NCBI GenBank assembly: GCA_009842675.1
Contig: VYEX01000008.1
Coordinates: 1 to 64,000 of the forward strand
Direction of reading: 5' to 3'
DNA length: 64,000 nucleotides
Source: Acidimicrobiia bacterium
Lineage (GTDB): Bacteria; Actinomycetota; Acidimicrobiia; Acidimicrobiales; Bin134
The position numbers were made by a program, and so were the translations under genes. The notes beneath the pieces are model-generated. The model was not told the DNA's origin. It did no database searches and worked only from the letters and a program-made list of their open reading frames with translations. Below, piece after piece: positions 44,155 through 52,509 of the stretch. Every line of letters begins with the position of its first letter. Position 1 is the first letter of the stretch.

Positions 44155-47100
44155 TCAACCCGCACCCGCTTGGATATGGGGCTCGCAATCATCGGTTGCC
44201 TCTTTGTCGGGTTCACCGAGGGTTTGCGGTCCCCTTTGACAATTCAAGTTGAAGGAGAACTCATAGAGGAGTTCCAGTTTGGGCGAAGCGTTGGCCAAGT
44301 GCTCCAGTGCCTTCTGGCGGGCCACCGCGGCCCGGCGAGTCCGGGGTAGAGCGCAGACGTCGGCCACTCCGTCGCCGTCGCTGTCGAAGGCATAGGTGGT
44401 CGGCCCCCCCAGGCTGTAGTTCAAGCAGAAATCCGGCCCGTCGATGATGCCGGAAAAGAACATCCGGTCGGCTGCTGTGTAGGAATCGGGATCTTCAGCA
44501 GGCGGCAGCTCTTGGGCTCCGCTGCCGCCATTGGCCGGCGTGAGCCCGCCGGGGGCATTGCCGGCGAATTCCCGGTACTGCTGACACTCGTCGGAGGCCT
44601 CCTTGTCGGGCTCGCCGAATGTCTCCGCCACCGAGCGGCACTCTTCGGCGAAGCGAGCAATGAAGATGTCCCGCTCCACCAAAGCCAGATCCTCCAGGGT
44701 CCGCTGATGGGCTACCGCCTCTCGGCGAGTACGGGGCAGGGAGCACACGTCGGCGATTCCGTCGGCGTTGCTGTCGAAGGCGTAGGTGATCGGTCCGCCC
44801 AGACTCCGATTCAAACAGAAGTCTTGGCCGTTGATGACTCCGGAGAAGAACACATCGTCGGCGGGGGTTATGTCCCCGGGTTCACCCGGATCGGCTGGCG
44901 TGGTCGTAACGGTGGCCAGAGGAACGGCAAAGCTGAAGAGCGTGGACAAGAGCTGGTTCTGTCCGCTTTCTCGAGCCGCAGTATTGATCCGGGCCTGAAG
45001 CCGGTTGCCGCTGACGGTGACCGAACGAGAGGTACCGGTGATTCGGATTTGGGCCTTGTCCAGCCGGCCCGATGCGCCGATGCCGCCCACAATTTCCATG
45101 CTGATGAGCTGGCCCACTGCGGTATCGGTGTGGTCGTTCAGCCACCGGTTCAGGTCGGCAACGGAATAGGAGCGCGTCCATGAGGCGTACGGATTGATGG
45201 CTTGGTCGTCGAATGCGTCGGGCTTGGAGGGAAGGTAAGGGAGGTCGGCGGAGAACACGTATCCGCTGCGCTCGGTGTGGCCGCCGTTGGATGCGTGGTA
45301 GAACGCTCGGATGGGCGCGCCGCCATGGTAAAGCACCTGACCCGCGGTCTCCTCCACGGCCCGAAGCCACGTTGCGGCATCGGCGTGCTTCTCTCTGAGG
45401 TCTCCCACATATGCCTGATCCCACACGGTGGAGTACAGGTCGAATGGCCGAGTCCACCTAGCGGAGGCCCGCCGTTCTCGCATTGAAGCGCTGGCATAGC
45501 TTCGGGCCGCGATGGCCTGGGCCTTGTGAACCGACAGGCCCCAGTTCATAGGGCTCTCCGCGATGCCCCTCAGATAATCCTCCATCGACAGCGAATCCAC
45601 GATCACGTAGAACTCGCTGGGGTCCCCCCCCGACGGCACCAAGTTGATGCGGCCATGCGAGTAGGAGCGACCGGTGTTGGACACCGTCACCGAGGTGTTG
45701 GTGGCGAAGTGGAGTTGGACGGAATTTCCGGAACATCCGTTGCCGCAGACGTCGGAACCGCTGTGGACAATGTGCCAGTGCCCAGCGTGGCGGGTAATGG
45801 CGACCGGATATCCCGCGGGCACTCGAATCTCGCCTTGGCCGTCAATGGTGATTCGGTTGGCTCCCTGGGGGGTCAGCGTGGTGCCGGTGGTGGTGGTCAG
45901 ATGTACGCGGATCGCTTCTTCGGGGTAGGCCGGCTCAGGAGCGGGCTCGATGACCGGTTCTGGGGTGGTGGGGAGAGGTCCGGCCGATGCGGTGGGCAAC
46001 CCGCTGTGGGGATCGCGGAAGAACTTCTCGATGGTCAGGGAGTCGACGGTGATGTGGAATCGGTTCGGGTCGCCGGCGACGGCGATGAGGTTGATGCGGC
46101 CGTGGGAGTAGGAGCGGCCGGTGGTGGACACGGCCACGGCGGTGTCGGTGCCGAAGTGGAGTTGGGCGGTCTGACCCGAGCAGCCGGTGCCGCAAACGTT
46201 GGTGCTGCCGTATTGGATCCGCCACAAGCCGTTTACCCTGGTAACCGTGATGGGGCTGTTGGCCGGGGCCCTAATCAAGTTTTGGCCGCCGTAGGAGATG
46301 TTGGCGTTGTCGATGGTGATGCGGTTGAGCCCCCCAGGGGTCAGCGTGGTGGCCTCGGTGGTGGCCAGCAGTAACTGCACCGAGTCTTCGGACAGGCCGT
46401 GGTCGACATTCAGAGGGCCGGGATCGTTGTGAGGATCGTTTAGGAACTTCTCGACGGTTAGGGAGTCGACGGTGATGTGGAACCGGTTCGGGTCGCCGGC
46501 GACGGCGATGAGGTTGATGCGTCCGTGGGAGTAGGAGCGGCCGGTAGTTGATATGGCCACGGAGGAGTCGGTGGCGAAGTGGAGTTGGGCAGTCTCCCCG
46601 GGACAGCCGTTGCCGCAAACGTCGGTGGTGCCGTAGGTGATGCGCCAGAGGCCGCCGGCCCGGGCGATGACGATGGGGGTTCCCGCCGGGGCCCGGGCTG
46701 CGTTCTCGCCGCCGACGGCGATGTTCTGGTTGTCAACGGTGATGCGGTTGAGCCCCTGGGGGGTGAGAGTGGTGGTGTCTGTGGTGGCCAGCAGGATCTG
46801 GGCTGGATCTTGGGCAGTGGTTGGGAATTGTTTTGCCGTTGAGCCGGTGACCGGAGTCGGCGTCGGGGTGGGGGTTGGGATAGATCCGGAATAGCCGTAA
46901 TTCTCCACCAGTTGGGTGTTCTCGTAGTAGAAGTCCAGGATCTCCGCGGGGCTGTGCCCGGCCTGAGAGCGGGAGTTGGCTCCCCACTGGCTCATGCCCA
47001 CTCCGTGCCCCCAACCCTTGCCGGAGAAGCTGACCGCCGACGATGGGTCGACGATGAGCACCGGTTGGGGGTTGGGGCTGTTCTGGGCCGAACTCGGAAC

Positions 47101-47199
47101 TGCAACCAGAACTGATGCCGCGACGAGCAGGACCGAAGCGGCGGCGAGTATCAGGGAAAAGCGAGGGCGGTTCAGCACCACCGACCGCTGCCAATGCAT
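44155..47199 (-). CDS. Secreted SpoIID/LytB-like repeat protein
   Basis: 1014 residues from ATG 47199, where a signal peptide begins (hydrophobic residues 14-34, likely cut after SSA at 38). Order: GWGHGVGMSQWGA motif at 62-74, a TPTPTPT linker, three repeats of about 120 residues with paired Cys (CGNGC, CGTGC, CGNGC) and RSYSHGRINL, then the SpoIID core (MEDYLRGIAES, KAQAIAARSYA), then a tail with two DFCLN...FDS.(A/G)DG.ADVC repeats that look like calcium-binding loops. In SpoIID of Bacillus the GWGHGVGMSQ motif lies at the end of the core, so the domain here is split or permuted. SpoIID cleaves peptidoglycan glycan strands. It is probably an exported cell-wall protein. Confidence 0.85.
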   Translation of the reverse strand: MHWQRSVVLNRPRFSLILAAASVLLVAASVLVAVPSSAQNSPNPQPVLIVDPSSAVSFSGKGWGHGVGMSQWGANSRSQAGHSPAEILDFYYENTQLVENYGYSGSIPTPTPTPTPVTGSTAKQFPTTAQDPAQILLATTDTTTLTPQGLNRITVDNQNIAVGGENAARAPAGTPIVIARAGGLWRITYGTTDVCGNGCPGETAQLHFATDSSVAISTTGRSYSHGRINLIAVAGDPNRFHITVDSLTVEKFLNDPHNDPGPLNVDHGLSEDSVQLLLATTEATTLTPGGLNRITIDNANISYGGQNLIRAPANSPITVTRVNGLWRIQYGSTNVCGTGCSGQTAQLHFGTDTAVAVSTTGRSYSHGRINLIAVAGDPNRFHITVDSLTIEKFFRDPHSGLPTASAGPLPTTPEPVIEPAPEPAYPEEAIRVHLTTTTGTTLTPQGANRITIDGQGEIRVPAGYPVAITRHAGHWHIVHSGSDVCGNGCSGNSVQLHFATNTSVTVSNTGRSYSHGRINLVPSGGDPSEFYVIVDSLSMEDYLRGIAESPMNWGLSVHKAQAIAARSYASASMRERRASARWTRPFDLYSTVWDQAYVGDLREKHADAATWLRAVEETAGQVLYHGGAPIRAFYHASNGGHTERSGYVFSADLPYLPSKPDAFDDQAINPYASWTRSYSVADLNRWLNDHTDTAVGQLISMEIVGGIGASGRLDKAQIRITGTSRSVTVSGNRLQARINTAARESGQNQLLSTLFSFAVPLATVTTTPADPGEPGDITPADDVFFSGVINGQDFCLNRSLGGPITYAFDSNADGIADVCSLPRTRREAVAHQRTLEDLALVERDIFIARFAEECRSVAETFGEPDKEASDECQQYREFAGNAPGGLTPANGGSGAQELPPAEDPDSYTAADRMFFSGIIDGPDFCLNYSLGGPTTYAFDSDGDGVADVCALPRTRRAAVARQKALEHLANASPKLELLYEFSFNLNCQRGPQTLGEPDKEATDDCEPHIQAGAG
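44175..44865 (-). repeat. Two C-terminal calcium-loop-like protein repeats
   Basis: Unit a 44585-44865 and unit b 44175-44480. Both encode FFSG.I.G.DFCLN.SLGGP.TYAFDS, then a DxDxDGxxDxC loop, LPRTRR.AVA.Q..LE, and a terminal GEPDKEA..(E/D)C. The linker between them is Gly/Pro-rich. Confidence 0.8.
45565..46815 (-). repeat. Three repeats of about 120 codons in the SpoIID-like gene
   Basis: Units 46430-46815, 46005-46390 and 45565-45925 in protein order 1 to 3. Units 1 and 2 are nearly identical in their second halves at the DNA level (region around NRFHITVDSL), which points to recent duplication or gene conversion; unit 3 is more diverged and runs straight into the SpoIID core. Confidence 0.85.
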
Positions 47200-47339
47200 A
47201 GAACGTCCAAAATCGATTGGCCGCCCGCCGGGCAATTCTCCCAGTTTCGGCCCTGGCCATCAAGTACACACCAATTCCCGGCGCGGCGTTCAAGGCCGTG
47301 GAGGTGGATTCGAGTGAAAGGGAAACCGGGGTGTACAGG

Positions 47340-47345
47340 TAGGGT
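47340..47345 (+). promoter_or_regulatory. Probable -10 element of the large glycosyltransferase gene (leaderless)
   Basis: TAGGGT ends six bases before GTG 47352, with no ribosome site. The rest of the 152-bp divergent gap (47200-47351) shows no other feature I can identify. Confidence 0.4.
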
Positions 47346-47351
47346 GTCGTA

Positions 47352-50300
47352 GTGGTTCGTCGTCTCCTTGAGCGAGCTCTGCCCCGGGGTACCCGCCGCC
47401 GACGGCTGGTTGGCGGGGCAATGGTGATCGTCCGGGAGACCGGCAACACGCTCACCCGCATAAGAGACGAGTGGCAGCGACGCCGCAATGAGGGGAATCC
47501 CGAGGCAGAGCTGCTTGTACCGGCTGCGGAGCACCTGGAGTCGGGTGACGAAGCGGGAGACGAGGCCGAGCCCGCGCCACCGCGCCTACCGGCCGGAGTG
47601 ACCTATCGGGAGTGGTTCTGCCGACTGTCGGCCGATCCGAGTGTTCTGGAACTTCAGCGGCAGTGGTATCAGGAATGGCCCCAGCCTCTGAAGGTGTGGG
47701 GACTGGTGGTGGACGACGGCGGCGACGTCGCCGCCACAGAGACGTCGCTCCACAACCAGTCGTGGGGGTTGGTCGAGGTGGTCAAAGTCGAGGTCGGCGG
47801 GCTGGCTGAAGAATTCGACCGGTTGTCGCAGCACTGCCCCAAGGATCTGGTGCTGCTGCTGCGGGCAGGCGATCGGCTTCGGCCCGACGCGGTGTTCAAT
47901 ATTGCCCAAGCCGCGTGGCGCGATCCCTGGTTGGAACTGATGTACTGGGACGACGACCGGGTCGGTCTGGCCGAGGTATGGGATTGGCACCTGGCGGGAA
48001 TGCCAGAAGGCATCTACTTTGACGACGATCTGGATCGCTTGAGCAGGCCCCGGCTCAAGCCGGGCTGGTCTCCCGACCTCCTGGCCTGTTCCAACTACAT
48101 CGGACGGGCCTTTGCCGTGAGAGCCCGAGGCCTTCAATCCGAGGCGGCGCGGCGCTATCGCGATGCCGGAACCGACGACGACTCCCTTTGGTGGGACCTG
48201 CTGTTGAGTCTGGAAGTAGCCGAACAGCAGGTGTGCCGGCTGCCCGCGGTTTTGCAGGCCGCTGATCGCCGGGACGAGCGCATTGAATCGCACCATCTTG
48301 AATTGGTGAACCGCTGGGTGGCTCGTCAGGGCTGGCCGGCCCGAGCCGAAGCAGGGGCCAGCGGAGTCCACCTGGCTTGGGTGCCGGACGGTGTCATATC
48401 GGTCAGCGTCATTATCGCCACCCGGCACAACCGAGAGTTATTGGAGGGCGCTTTCGACCTGATCCGCTCAGCCAACCATCCCAGCGTTGAGCTCATCATC
48501 GTGGACAACGGCGGCCAAAGTGACGAAAACGAGGCCTGGTATCAGGATTGGGCTGCTGATCTGAGTCCTCGGATCGTCTGGTGGGAAGAGCCGTTCAACT
48601 ACTCGGCGGTGAACAATCGGGCCGCGGCCCAGGCCACCGGCGAGGTGCTGGTGTTCTTGAACGACGACACCTCGAGCGGCCACCCCGGGTGGCTCCAAGA
48701 ACTCATCGGCTGGGCTCAGTGCCCCGAGATCGCGGTGGCCGGCCTTCAGCTCATTGACGACGACGGCCTGATCCAACACGGCGGGGTGATCATCGGGATG
48801 ACCGGCTTGGCCGGGCACCTGTTCCAGGGCATGGCCCCGCACTCCGACAGCGTGATGGGACCCACCGATTGGACCCGCAACACCGTGGCGGTGACCGGCG
48901 CCTGTCTGGCCGTGCGCCGGTCGGTGTTCGAAGAGCTTGGCGGATTCGACGAGCGCTTGGAGCTGTGCGGCAGCGATGTAGTGCTGGGTCTTCGGGCCCG
49001 GCAGGCCGGATTCCGCAATGTTGTTTCGGCGGCCACTCCGATCACCCACAGAGAATCGGCCACCAGAGGCCCGAACATCCCCGACGGCGATGTGTTTGCC
49101 AGCTATTGGGCCTATCAGCGCTGGCTGATGGGCGGCGACCCCTATTTCTCCCCAAATCTCGACACATCCCAGTCGAAGCCGGTGGTGCGCTGCGAGGAGA
49201 AGCCCGGCGTGCTGAAGCAGCTCACCGAGATGCTGGGTCGGCCCATGGAGATCTTCTATCAGCGCAACGAGACCGGGGAGGCCCACGCGCTGGCATTCGC
49301 CTCCGAAGCAGATCGGGAACTGGCCGAGTTGGTTCATCAAGAACACCGGGCGGTCCAAGGTCGACACGAGGTGAGAACCGTCAACTGGTTTGTGCCCGAG
49401 TTCCAAAACCCGTTCTACGGCGGCATCCATACCGTGTTCCGGTTGGCCGACCATCTGGCCGTGCACCACGGGGTGGAAAATCGGTTCATGGTGATGACCG
49501 GGCCCGTCGACCACGACGAGCGGTGGTACCGGTCAGGGATCTCCGCGGCCTTCCAGTCGCTGGCCGACAGTCCTATCAGTTACCACGACTCCTTTGCCTT
49601 TGATCCCAAGGAAATCCCCTCCGCCGATGCAGCCATCGCCACCATGTGGACCACTGCCTACTTCGCGGCCCGCACCCCTGGTCAGACCCGCCGCTTCTAC
49701 TTGATCCAGGATTTCGAGCCCATGTTCTACCCGGCGGGCACGCTCTACGCCCTAGCCGAGCACAGCTATCGTCTGGGACTCTACGGGCTTTGCAACACCG
49801 GCCATTTGGCCGACATCTACCGGGATCGCTACGGGGGAGTAGCCGATCACTTTTGGCCCGCGGTGGACGACTCGATCTTTCACGTCCGCAACCGCATCGA
49901 ACCTGATCCCGACCGGCCGGTGACCGTGTTCATCTATGCCCGCCCTGGTCATCTGCGAAACTGCTGGGAGTTGGCGGCCAGAGCCGTGCGTCTCGTGAAG
50001 GACGAACTAGCCGACAACGTGCGCATCGTGACCGCGGGATCGTGGGCCTTCCCCGAGCACATGGACTCCCTCATCACCCACATGGGTCAGCTTGACTATC
50101 GAGAGACCGGCCCGCTGTACCGATCCTGCGACATCGGTGTGGCCCTGACCACCTCTGAGCACCCCTCCTATCTGCCGCTGGAGCTGATGGCCTGCGGCGC
50201 CGCGGTGGTGGCATTCGAGAATCCGGCGGGGGACTGGCTGCTGCGCCACGACCACAACTGCATGCAGTCGCCCCAGACCGCTGACGGGCTGGCCGCCGAG

Positions 50301-50444
50301 ATCGTTGCCCTAGTGCGGGATCCCGCCCGCCGACAGCGGCTGGCCAAGCAGGGCCTGACCGACATCGCCGCCCGCCACGCTCGCTGGGATCTGAATCTGG
50401 GTGGGGTGTACGACCATCTGTGCGATCCCGAGCCGCAGATATGA
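47352..50444 (+). CDS. Three-module glycosyltransferase, rhamnan-assembly type
   Basis: 1030 residues, GTG 47352 (ATG 47421 is an alternative). Module 1 (about 90-320) is a GT2-like domain with YWDDD and RPRLKPGWSPDLLACSNYIG. Module 2 (about 345-600) is a full GT2: VSVIIATRHN, IIVDNGG, NRAAAQATGEVLVFLNDDTS. Module 3 (about 675-1025) is a GT4 fold starting WFVPEFQNPFYGGIHTV, which resembles WsaF-type rhamnosyltransferases, with SEHPSYLPLELMACG at its donor site. No membrane segment. With rmlACBD before it and the Wzm/Wzt exporter after it (4-bp ATGA overlap), it probably polymerises a rhamnose-containing chain on the cytoplasmic side. Confidence 0.87.
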   Translation: MVRRLLERALPRGTRRRRLVGGAMVIVRETGNTLTRIRDEWQRRRNEGNPEAELLVPAAEHLESGDEAGDEAEPAPPRLPAGVTYREWFCRLSADPSVLELQRQWYQEWPQPLKVWGLVVDDGGDVAATETSLHNQSWGLVEVVKVEVGGLAEEFDRLSQHCPKDLVLLLRAGDRLRPDAVFNIAQAAWRDPWLELMYWDDDRVGLAEVWDWHLAGMPEGIYFDDDLDRLSRPRLKPGWSPDLLACSNYIGRAFAVRARGLQSEAARRYRDAGTDDDSLWWDLLLSLEVAEQQVCRLPAVLQAADRRDERIESHHLELVNRWVARQGWPARAEAGASGVHLAWVPDGVISVSVIIATRHNRELLEGAFDLIRSANHPSVELIIVDNGGQSDENEAWYQDWAADLSPRIVWWEEPFNYSAVNNRAAAQATGEVLVFLNDDTSSGHPGWLQELIGWAQCPEIAVAGLQLIDDDGLIQHGGVIIGMTGLAGHLFQGMAPHSDSVMGPTDWTRNTVAVTGACLAVRRSVFEELGGFDERLELCGSDVVLGLRARQAGFRNVVSAATPITHRESATRGPNIPDGDVFASYWAYQRWLMGGDPYFSPNLDTSQSKPVVRCEEKPGVLKQLTEMLGRPMEIFYQRNETGEAHALAFASEADRELAELVHQEHRAVQGRHEVRTVNWFVPEFQNPFYGGIHTVFRLADHLAVHHGVENRFMVMTGPVDHDERWYRSGISAAFQSLADSPISYHDSFAFDPKEIPSADAAIATMWTTAYFAARTPGQTRRFYLIQDFEPMFYPAGTLYALAEHSYRLGLYGLCNTGHLADIYRDRYGGVADHFWPAVDDSIFHVRNRIEPDPDRPVTVFIYARPGHLRNCWELAARAVRLVKDELADNVRIVTAGSWAFPEHMDSLITHMGQLDYRETGPLYRSCDIGVALTTSEHPSYLPLELMACGAAVVAFENPAGDWLLRHDHNCMQSPQTADGLAAEIVALVRDPARRQRLAKQGLTDIAARHARWDLNLGGVYDHLCDPEPQI

Positions 50445-51268
50445 GGGCAGTGACTGACCGAGGCAGCGCCCTGGAGATCTGGGGCTACCGGGAGCTGATC
50501 GGCCGTCTGGTGCAGCGGGAGCTGGGCTCGCGCTACAAGCGGTCGGTGCTGGGCTGGCTGTGGTCGATGCTCAACCCCGCGGCCACCCTGGCCATATACG
50601 CCCTGGTGTTCGGCGTGCTGTTGAAGTTCGACCCACCTCGGGCCGGCAATGGCCGCTTCGACAACTTCGCCCTCTATCTCTTCTGCGCCCTGGTTATGTG
50701 GAACGCCTTCTACGGGGTGATCACCGGGGCCATGACTGCGCTGCTGGACCTGGGGTCGCTGCTCGGCAAGGTGTATTTCCCGCCCGAGGCCCCGGCGGTG
50801 GCCGCCCTGCTCACAGTGCTGTTCCAAGCGGCCATCGAGGCGTCGATCTTGATGCTGATCTTTATCTGTCTGGTCAACGTGAGTTGGACTTTCTTGCTTT
50901 GGCCGGTTCTGTTGCTGCTTCTGTCGATCTTCGCCCTCGGGATCGGCCTGATGCTCAGCGTATGGAACGTGCGCTATCGCGACGTGGGCTACCTGTCCAC
51001 CATTGCCCTGCAATTTCTCTTCTACGTGACCCCCATCGTCTACCCGCTGTCGTTGATTCCCGAACGGGCCATGGGATTGCCAGTGCGAGACATCATCCGG
51101 CTGAATCCGCTGTCCCAGTTCACCGAGGCCTCCCGCGAACTGCTGTACGGGCTGGACTGGCCCGGGCTGCTTCGATTGGGGCTCATGGCTCTCATCTCGC
51201 TGGCCGTGGGTGCAGCTGGCTGGCTTATGTTCAAGGCCCGAACCCGAGACATCGCCGAGGAGCTGTAG
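50441..51268 (+). CDS. Polysaccharide ABC exporter permease (Wzm)
   Basis: 275 residues from ATG 50441, overlapping the preceding stop. ABC-2 type permease with amphipathic N terminus (ELIGRLVQRELGSRYKRSVLGWLW), six hydrophobic segments and the FYVTPIVYPLSLIP loop. It forms the channel that moves lipid-linked polysaccharide across the membrane, together with the ATPase encoded 3 bp downstream. Confidence 0.92.
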   Translation: MRAVTDRGSALEIWGYRELIGRLVQRELGSRYKRSVLGWLWSMLNPAATLAIYALVFGVLLKFDPPRAGNGRFDNFALYLFCALVMWNAFYGVITGAMTALLDLGSLLGKVYFPPEAPAVAALLTVLFQAAIEASILMLIFICLVNVSWTFLLWPVLLLLLSIFALGIGLMLSVWNVRYRDVGYLSTIALQFLFYVTPIVYPLSLIPERAMGLPVRDIIRLNPLSQFTEASRELLYGLDWPGLLRLGLMALISLAVGAAGWLMFKARTRDIAEEL

Positions 51269-51271
51269 CCG

Positions 51272-52498
51272 ATGGGCGAAAACGCGGTAGTGGTCGATGG
51301 TGTATCCAAGCGCTTTCAGCTGACCTTGGACCGACCCCTCAGCCTGAAGGAAGCGTGGACGGGGCTGCGTCCCGGATCGGGCCGACCGTTCCGCCGGTTG
51401 CGCAGCGAGCCGTTCTGGGCCCTTCGCGATGTCAGCCTGGAGGTTCCGCAGGGCTCGATGTACGGACTGGTCGGACGCAACGGATCGGGCAAGTCCACCC
51501 TGTTGCGGGTCATGGCCGGGATTTACCGGCCCACCGAGGGCCGGGTCGAGGCCAGGGGCCGGATTTCGGCCCTCCTGGAACTGGGGGCGGGCTTCCACCC
51601 CGCTTTGAGCGGTCGGGAGAACATCTATCTCAACGCCTCCGTGCTGGGAGTGCCCAAGTCGCAGATCGACGAGCGAGTGGAGCAGATCGTCGAGTTTGCC
51701 GGCCTGGAAGAGTTCATCGACAGCCCCGTGAAGATCTACTCCAGCGGCATGTACGTACGGCTGGGCTTTGCGGTTGCCGTCCACGTCGACCCCGAGATCC
51801 TCATTGTCGACGAGGTGGTCGCCGTGGGCGACGAGGAATTCCAGCTCCGGTGCTTCAGCCATTTGGAGTCGTTGCGATCCCAGGGGGTGACCATCGTGCT
51901 GGTCAGCCACGATCTGGGCCTGCTGCGGGCCAACTGCGATCAGATGGCCTGGCTTAACCGGGGGCTATTGGCTGCGGTCGGCGACCCCCAGGAGGTGATC
52001 AACGCCTATCTCGACACCATCGACACCGAGGGGGCCGCCTCCGTAGGCCATCGCCCCCGGCCCGACGACGAAGAAGCGACGCCACTGCGCATAACCAACC
52101 TGGAGTTCTTCGACGAGGCCGGCCATCAGCCCAAGTCGTTCGCATCGGGCGACTCGCTGGTCGTGCGCATTCACTATTCCGCCTCGGAGCCGATCCAAGA
52201 CCCGGTATTCTCACTGGGGTTCTACGACCACAACAACCTTCACCTGGCTGGACCCCGCTCTCATGTCGACGGATTTCGACCTGGCAAGGTTGACGGTGAG
52301 GGATGGGTGGAGTTTCGCTTGTTCCGTATTCCGTTCCGCTCCGGTGCGTTCCATGTCAATGCCGCGGTGCAGGATTCGGACGCATCGTTCCTCTATGACC
52401 GTCGGGCCCGGGAGTTCTGGCTTCAGATCTCCGGCGAGCCCGACCCGCAGGCCAATGGGCTGTTGAATCTGGAGGGCGACTGGCGGTCCGGAGTCTGA
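51272..52498 (+). CDS. Polysaccharide ABC exporter ATPase with C-terminal sugar-binding domain (Wzt)
   Basis: 408 residues. ABC domain: GRNGSGKST Walker A, IYSSGMYVRLGFA signature, ILIVDEVVAVGD Walker B, VSHDL switch. Residues about 270-400 form a separate beta-rich domain (LRITNLEFFDE, VVRIHYSA, FRIPFRSGAFHVNAAV) of the Wzt_C kind, which in O-antigen systems binds the modified non-reducing end of the finished chain before export. Together with the WbdD-like gene 11 bp downstream this suggests export coupled to chain termination. Confidence 0.92.
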   Translation: MGENAVVVDGVSKRFQLTLDRPLSLKEAWTGLRPGSGRPFRRLRSEPFWALRDVSLEVPQGSMYGLVGRNGSGKSTLLRVMAGIYRPTEGRVEARGRISALLELGAGFHPALSGRENIYLNASVLGVPKSQIDERVEQIVEFAGLEEFIDSPVKIYSSGMYVRLGFAVAVHVDPEILIVDEVVAVGDEEFQLRCFSHLESLRSQGVTIVLVSHDLGLLRANCDQMAWLNRGLLAAVGDPQEVINAYLDTIDTEGAASVGHRPRPDDEEATPLRITNLEFFDEAGHQPKSFASGDSLVVRIHYSASEPIQDPVFSLGFYDHNNLHLAGPRSHVDGFRPGKVDGEGWVEFRLFRIPFRSGAFHVNAAVQDSDASFLYDRRAREFWLQISGEPDPQANGLLNLEGDWRSGV

Positions 52499-52509
52499 GG
52501 TGACTTGGG

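Noticed and set aside
45526-46374. Plus-strand Gly/Val-rich 282-codon frame opposite the SpoIID-like repeats
   Set aside because: Repetition simply mirrors the repeats of the real gene; no start context or domain.
46880-46900. TPTPTPT linker repeat as a possible slippage switch
   Set aside because: Very short and in a Pro/Thr linker where length changes would be harmless; no frame effect is evident.
50168-51910. 580-codon minus-strand frame over the Wzm/Wzt genes
   Set aside because: Antisense to two genes with clear motifs; low-complexity Gln/His-rich translation.
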